A DNA stretch of 64,000 nt, taken from the NCBI RefSeq assembly GCF_001431665.1, contig NZ_LLXV01000077.1, forward strand, positions 60,896 to 124,895, in the 5' to 3' direction. This document shows positions 61,206 through 64,000 of the stretch, piece by piece. A program made the translations under genes and the position numbers. Below the pieces are notes generated by a model. It saw only the letters and a program-made list of their open reading frames with translations. It did no database searches and had not been told where the DNA came from. The DNA is from Stenotrophomonas beteli. Lineage in GTDB: Bacteria > Pseudomonadota > Gammaproteobacteria > Xanthomonadales > Xanthomonadaceae. Numbering within the stretch: position 1 is the stretch's first letter; every line of letters starts with the position of its first letter.

Positions 61206-61238
61206 AACCCCATTCCCCCACTGCCTTGAAGAGATTCC

Positions 61239-61988
61239 ATGTCCTTTGAGTTCCTCGCCGACCCCAACGCCTGGGTGACCCTGTTCACCCTCAGCGCGCT
61301 GGAAATCGTGCTCGGCATCGACAACCTGGTGTTCATTTCCATCGCGGTCAGCAAGCTGCCCGAAGAGCGCCGTCCGTTCGCACGCAAGCTCGGCATCGCC
61401 GTGGCCTGCATTACCCGCATCGCGCTGCTGGTGTCGCTGGCCTACCTGGCACACATGTCGGCCAACCTGTTCACCGTGGCCGGCATGGGCATCTCCATCC
61501 GCGACCTGGTGCTGATCGTCGGTGGCCTGTTCCTGATCATCAAGGGCTACATGGAGATCAAGGAACTGATCACCGGTGGCGAAGACGAGAACCCGGCCAC
61601 CAGCAAGGCGTCGGGCGTGTTCGGCATGGTCATCCTGCAGATCGCGATCATCGACATCGTGTTCTCGCTGGATTCGGTGATCACCGCCGTCGGCATCGCA
61701 GACCACATTCCGGTGATGGTCGCCGCCATCCTGCTGTCGGTGCTGGTGATGCTGCTGGCCGCCAACCCGCTGGGCCGCTTCATCGACGCCAACCCGACGG
61801 TGAAGATGCTGGCGCTGGCCTTCATCCTGCTGATCGGCGCGGTACTGATCCTCGACGGCCTGGACGTGCACGTGCCCAAGCCCTACATCTACGCCGCGAT
61901 GGGCTTCTCGGTGCTGGTGGAGTGGCTGAACCTGCTGATGCGCCGCCGCGCGCGCGATCACCACGTGCCGGGTGCCGGCGACTGGTAA
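61239..61988 (+). CDS. TerC-family integral membrane protein
   Basis: The 249-residue protein has about seven membrane helices and the conserved acidic residues of TerC: EIVLGIDNLVF (about 22-32) and IVFSLDSVITAV (about 146-157). TerC proteins are linked to metal export and tellurite resistance, some to manganese export at membrane protein maturation. It follows dgkA by 33 bases, which leaves no room for a Mn2+ (yybP-ykoY) riboswitch. A terminator follows. Confidence 0.92.
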   Translation: MSFEFLADPNAWVTLFTLSALEIVLGIDNLVFISIAVSKLPEERRPFARKLGIAVACITRIALLVSLAYLAHMSANLFTVAGMGISIRDLVLIVGGLFLIIKGYMEIKELITGGEDENPATSKASGVFGMVILQIAIIDIVFSLDSVITAVGIADHIPVMVAAILLSVLVMLLAANPLGRFIDANPTVKMLALAFILLIGAVLILDGLDVHVPKPYIYAAMGFSVLVEWLNLLMRRRARDHHVPGAGDW

Positions 61989-62000
61989 GCGCATGATCCC

Positions 62001-62026
62001 GAACCCCCGGCCAACGCCGGGGGTTC
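62001..62026 (+). terminator. Rho-independent-like terminator after terC
   Basis: GAACCCCCGGC (62001-62011) pairs with GCCGGGGGTTC (62016-62026) around CAAC, 12 bases after the stop. Only CTGGTTAT follows, so the T-run is weak. Confidence 0.7.
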
Positions 62027-62197
62027 CTGGTTATGGGGCCTGGCTCTGCAACCACACTGCGGCTCTTGCACCTGCGGCGGGGTTCCGGCCGCCACTTGTG
62101 AACCCGGATCAACAGTGTTTTCCCGGGGCGAGGCTTAATCGCCTGTGGCAAAGCGCGCAGGCTAGGCACCTGCCCGTTTCCGCCCCAGGAACCCCCC

Positions 62198-63358
62198 ATG
62201 AACTCCAGAGCCGCCCTGCTGGCCCTCGCCGTCGGTGCCTTCGCCATCGGCACCACTGAATTCGCCCCGATGGGCCTGCTGCCGGTCATCGCCGACGGGG
62301 TGCGGGTCTCCATCCCCACCGCCGGCATGCTGATCACCGCCTATGCCGTGGGCGTGATGCTGGGCGCACCGGTGATGACCCTGCTGATGGGCCGGTTCGG
62401 CAAGCGCACCGCGCTGATGCTGCTGATGTCGATCTTCGTGGTCGGCAACCTGCTGTCCGCGCTGGCCCCGAACTACGGACTGCTGCTGCTGTCGCGGCTG
62501 GTCACCAGCCTCAACCATGGTGCCTTCTTCGGTATTGGTGCGGTGGTCGCCGCCAGCCTGGTGCCAAAGGAAAAGCAGGCTGCGGCCGTGGCCACCATGT
62601 TCATGGGCCTGACCATCGCCAACATCGGCGGCGTGCCGCTGGCGACCTGGGTGGGCCAGCAGCTGGGTTGGCGCCTGTCCTTCGCCGGTACCGCGGTGCT
62701 GGGCCTGGTTGCGATCACTGCGTTGGGTCTGGCGCTGCCGGCGTCCGCACCGGGGCCGCGCCCGGACGTGCGCCGCGAACTGAAGGCGATCCTGCAGCCG
62801 CAGGTGCTGCTGGCGATGGCCACCACCGTGCTGGGCGCGGGCGCGATGTTCACGCTGTACACCTACGTCGCACCGGTGCTGACCGAGCTGACCGGTGCGT
62901 CCAATGCCTTCATTGCCATGTCGCTGGCGCTGATCGGCATCGGTTTCACCTTCGGCAATGGCATCGGTGGGCGCATGGCCGACTGGTCGCTGGATGGCGC
63001 CACCCGCATCCTGCTGGCGGTCCTCGCCGTGCTGATGTGCGTGCTGCCGCTGGCCTTCATGAGCCACGCCACCGCGGCGCTCGGCGTACTGCTGTTCGGT
63101 GCGGCGACCTTCGCGATCGTGCCGCCGCTGCAGATCCGGGTCATGCAGGCCGCCAGCGAGGCACCGGGGCTGGCCTCGTCGATCAACGTGGGTGCGTTCA
63201 ACCTGGGCAATGCGGTGGGTGCCGCGCTGGGTGGTGCGGTGATCAGCTCGGGCCTGGGCTATGCCGCGATTCCGGTGGCCGGTGGCCTGCTGGCGGCATC
63301 GGGCCTGCTGCTGGCATGGCTGGGGCGTCCGCGCACTGCGGTGGCTGAGGCCTGCTGA
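62198..63358 (+). CDS. MFS transporter, DHA1 type (YdhP/AraJ-like)
   Basis: The 386-residue protein has twelve predicted helices. The start MNSRAALLALAVGAFAIGTTEF is typical of the AraJ/YdhP group of putative exporters. The loop 2-3 signature GRFGKRTALM (about 66-75) is present. It differs in sequence from the exporter at 44.5 kb. No divergent regulator is adjacent. The 209-base gap before it contains the terC terminator and then an AT-poor region with a possible TTAATC -10. Confidence 0.9.
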   Translation: MNSRAALLALAVGAFAIGTTEFAPMGLLPVIADGVRVSIPTAGMLITAYAVGVMLGAPVMTLLMGRFGKRTALMLLMSIFVVGNLLSALAPNYGLLLLSRLVTSLNHGAFFGIGAVVAASLVPKEKQAAAVATMFMGLTIANIGGVPLATWVGQQLGWRLSFAGTAVLGLVAITALGLALPASAPGPRPDVRRELKAILQPQVLLAMATTVLGAGAMFTLYTYVAPVLTELTGASNAFIAMSLALIGIGFTFGNGIGGRMADWSLDGATRILLAVLAVLMCVLPLAFMSHATAALGVLLFGAATFAIVPPLQIRVMQAASEAPGLASSINVGAFNLGNAVGAALGGAVISSGLGYAAIPVAGGLLAASGLLLAWLGRPRTAVAEAC

Positions 63359-63440
63359 GTGATGTGGGGTTCCGGCAGGGCTTGCAGCCCTGCACCCGCT
63401 GCAATCAACGTCAACGTCAAAAGCTGGCTATCCGTGGGAT

Positions 63441-63542
63441 GGCGGGGTGGGTCCGGTGGCGGGGGACGCCGTAAACCCATCCCTGGGGGCTTGGCCGCGG
63501 CATCCATGCCGCGGACACCCCCGCCACCGGACCCACCCCGCC
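63441..63542 (+). repeat. Long inverted repeat with internal hairpin
   Basis: The 25-base arms (63441-63465 and 63518-63542, beginning GGCGGGGTGGGTCC and ending GGACCCACCCCGCC) are perfectly complementary. The 52-base loop holds its own hairpin, CCGCGGCAT (63495-63503) with ATGCCGCGG (63506-63514). The whole unit could extrude as a cruciform. Confidence 0.9.
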
Positions 63543-63566
63543 TTCGACAGATTTCCGCGATCTGCG

Positions 63567-63591
63567 GTAAATCCACGCCATGCGTGGACGC
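63567..63591 (+). repeat. SMAG palindrome with GTAA head
   Basis: ATCCACGC and GCGTGGA arms, with GTAA instead of GTAG. Confidence 0.7.
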
Positions 63592-63598
63592 TCCCCCG

Positions 63599-63623
63599 GT
63601 AGTGCCGGCCGCTGGCCGGCAAC
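63599..63623 (+). repeat. SMAG palindrome
   Basis: GTAG head and GCCGGCCGCTGGCCGGC core, the same subtype as the copies at 34.9 kb. Confidence 0.8.
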
Positions 63624-63729
63624 CAGGGAACATCAGAAGTCAGGCATTGAAGAGCGCAGCGACCGGCTTTTGCTTTTGATTTCTTGTTCTGTCTTTCGTG
63701 GCTGGCCGCGCAGGAACCTGTCCGTGGCC

Positions 63730-63837
63730 GGGCGGGTGGGCTGCGCAGGGGCGTGAGCCGCATGGATGCGGCGACCGAGCTTACATGGACGCATTTACGG
63801 CCACCCCCGCTACTGTACCCACCCCGCGCTCCCGCAG
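63730..63837 (-). repeat. Degenerate inverted copy of the long repeat
   Basis: The sequence around CCGCATGGATGCGG, then TTTACGG and CCCACCCCGC, aligns to the reverse complement of the unit at 63441-63542 with scattered substitutions. The arms here are imperfect. Confidence 0.7.
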
Positions 63838-63930
63838 AATACCGGCGGTTGCTGTTGCTCTGGCCTCTGCGGGTGCAGGGCGCCGCCCTGCCGAACTAAA
63901 CTACCCGCCGTTGTCCCAGCAGGCTTGCCC

Positions 63931-64000
63931 ATGTTCGATACATCGCCCCAGCTCGATTGCGCCGACCGCATCCAGCGCCTTGACCGTGCCCGGGTCATGG
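63931..64000 (+). CDS. folP: Dihydropteroate synthase FolP, N-terminal fragment
   Basis: An ATG at 63931 opens a frame to the window end, encoding MFDTSPQLDCADRIQRLDRARVM. This resembles the start of Xanthomonadaceae FolP, where the RVMG of the family's N-terminal motif would follow beyond the edge. FolP makes dihydropteroate in folate synthesis and is the sulfonamide target. With only 23 residues visible, the call is tentative. Confidence 0.55.
   Translation, partial: MFDTSPQLDCADRIQRLDRARVM

Larger units (their letters stand above)
63359..63930. other. Repeat-rich gap before folP
   Basis: This 572-base stretch contains no supported gene. It holds a long inverted repeat (63441-63542), a SMAG element with a GTAA head, a SMAG element with the GCCGGCC core, and a degenerate, inverted copy of the long repeat (63730-63837). 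The last 90 bases have a TAAACT -10-like hexamer (63897-63902) likely to serve folP. Confidence 0.6.

Noticed and set aside
61206..61238. Mn2+ (yybP-ykoY) riboswitch ahead of terC
   Set aside because: The 33-base gap to dgkA is too short for the aptamer and shows no matching sequence.
63684..63899. Small plus-strand gene before folP
   Set aside because: It lies in the degenerate long repeat, and no ribosome-binding site or homology is visible.

Overview
The window is GC-rich chromosomal DNA from a gammaproteobacterium of the Xanthomonadaceae, most likely Stenotrophomonas (S. maltophilia complex). The evidence is the protein sequences, the gene order (division cluster, then lpxC, DUF721, an M23 peptidase and secA), and about twenty short palindromes with a GTAG head between genes. 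Those palindromes match the SMAG repeats described for S. maltophilia. No prophage, integron, CRISPR array, rRNA or tRNA was seen. This is core chromosome with short intergenic repeats rather than an island.

Layout. 1-16.1 kb: the division and cell wall (dcw) cluster on the + strand: rsmH (cut by the window edge), ftsL, ftsI, murE, murF, mraY, ftsW, murG, murC, ddlB, ftsQ, ftsA, ftsZ, then lpxC and its terminator. Most junctions are 4-base ATGA/GTGA overlaps, so translation is probably coupled. 16.3-21.9 kb: a DciA-type DUF721 gene, an M23 peptidase, secA and a Nudix/ThiE-like fusion. 22-29.4 kb: metF, a membrane-anchored amidohydrolase, small proteins, ybaK, and ahcY behind a SAH riboswitch. 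29.4-42.9 kb: an S9 peptidase, ppc, a thioesterase, metK, a two-domain acyltransferase overlapping an LpxH-like phosphatase, a DUF457 protein, a methyltransferase and dusB. 43-49.3 kb: a LysR/MFS pair, a ribokinase/nucleoside transporter pair and an aldo/keto reductase. 49.3-53.6 kb: a Fur-controlled heme-uptake locus with hemP, a TonB-dependent receptor and two uncharacterised genes. 53.7-59.8 kb: an ABC exporter divergent from tesA, then a two-component system. 59.9-64 kb: an SGNH hydrolase, dgkA, terC, a second MFS exporter, a repeat-rich gap and the start of folP.

How the genes connect. MetF, MetK and AhcY are three steps of the methionine/SAM/SAH cycle, scattered over 14 kb. All three promoters carry related CATC-centred boxes, and ahcY also has the riboswitch. 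The most useful leads are this shared methionine box, a metK promoter so close to the ATG that the mRNA may be leaderless, a sigma-E-like promoter ahead of the two-component system, the two unknown proteins of the heme locus, and SMAG repeats that supply the stop codons of neighbouring genes. I did not find a clearly new multi-gene system; the heme locus is the closest candidate.
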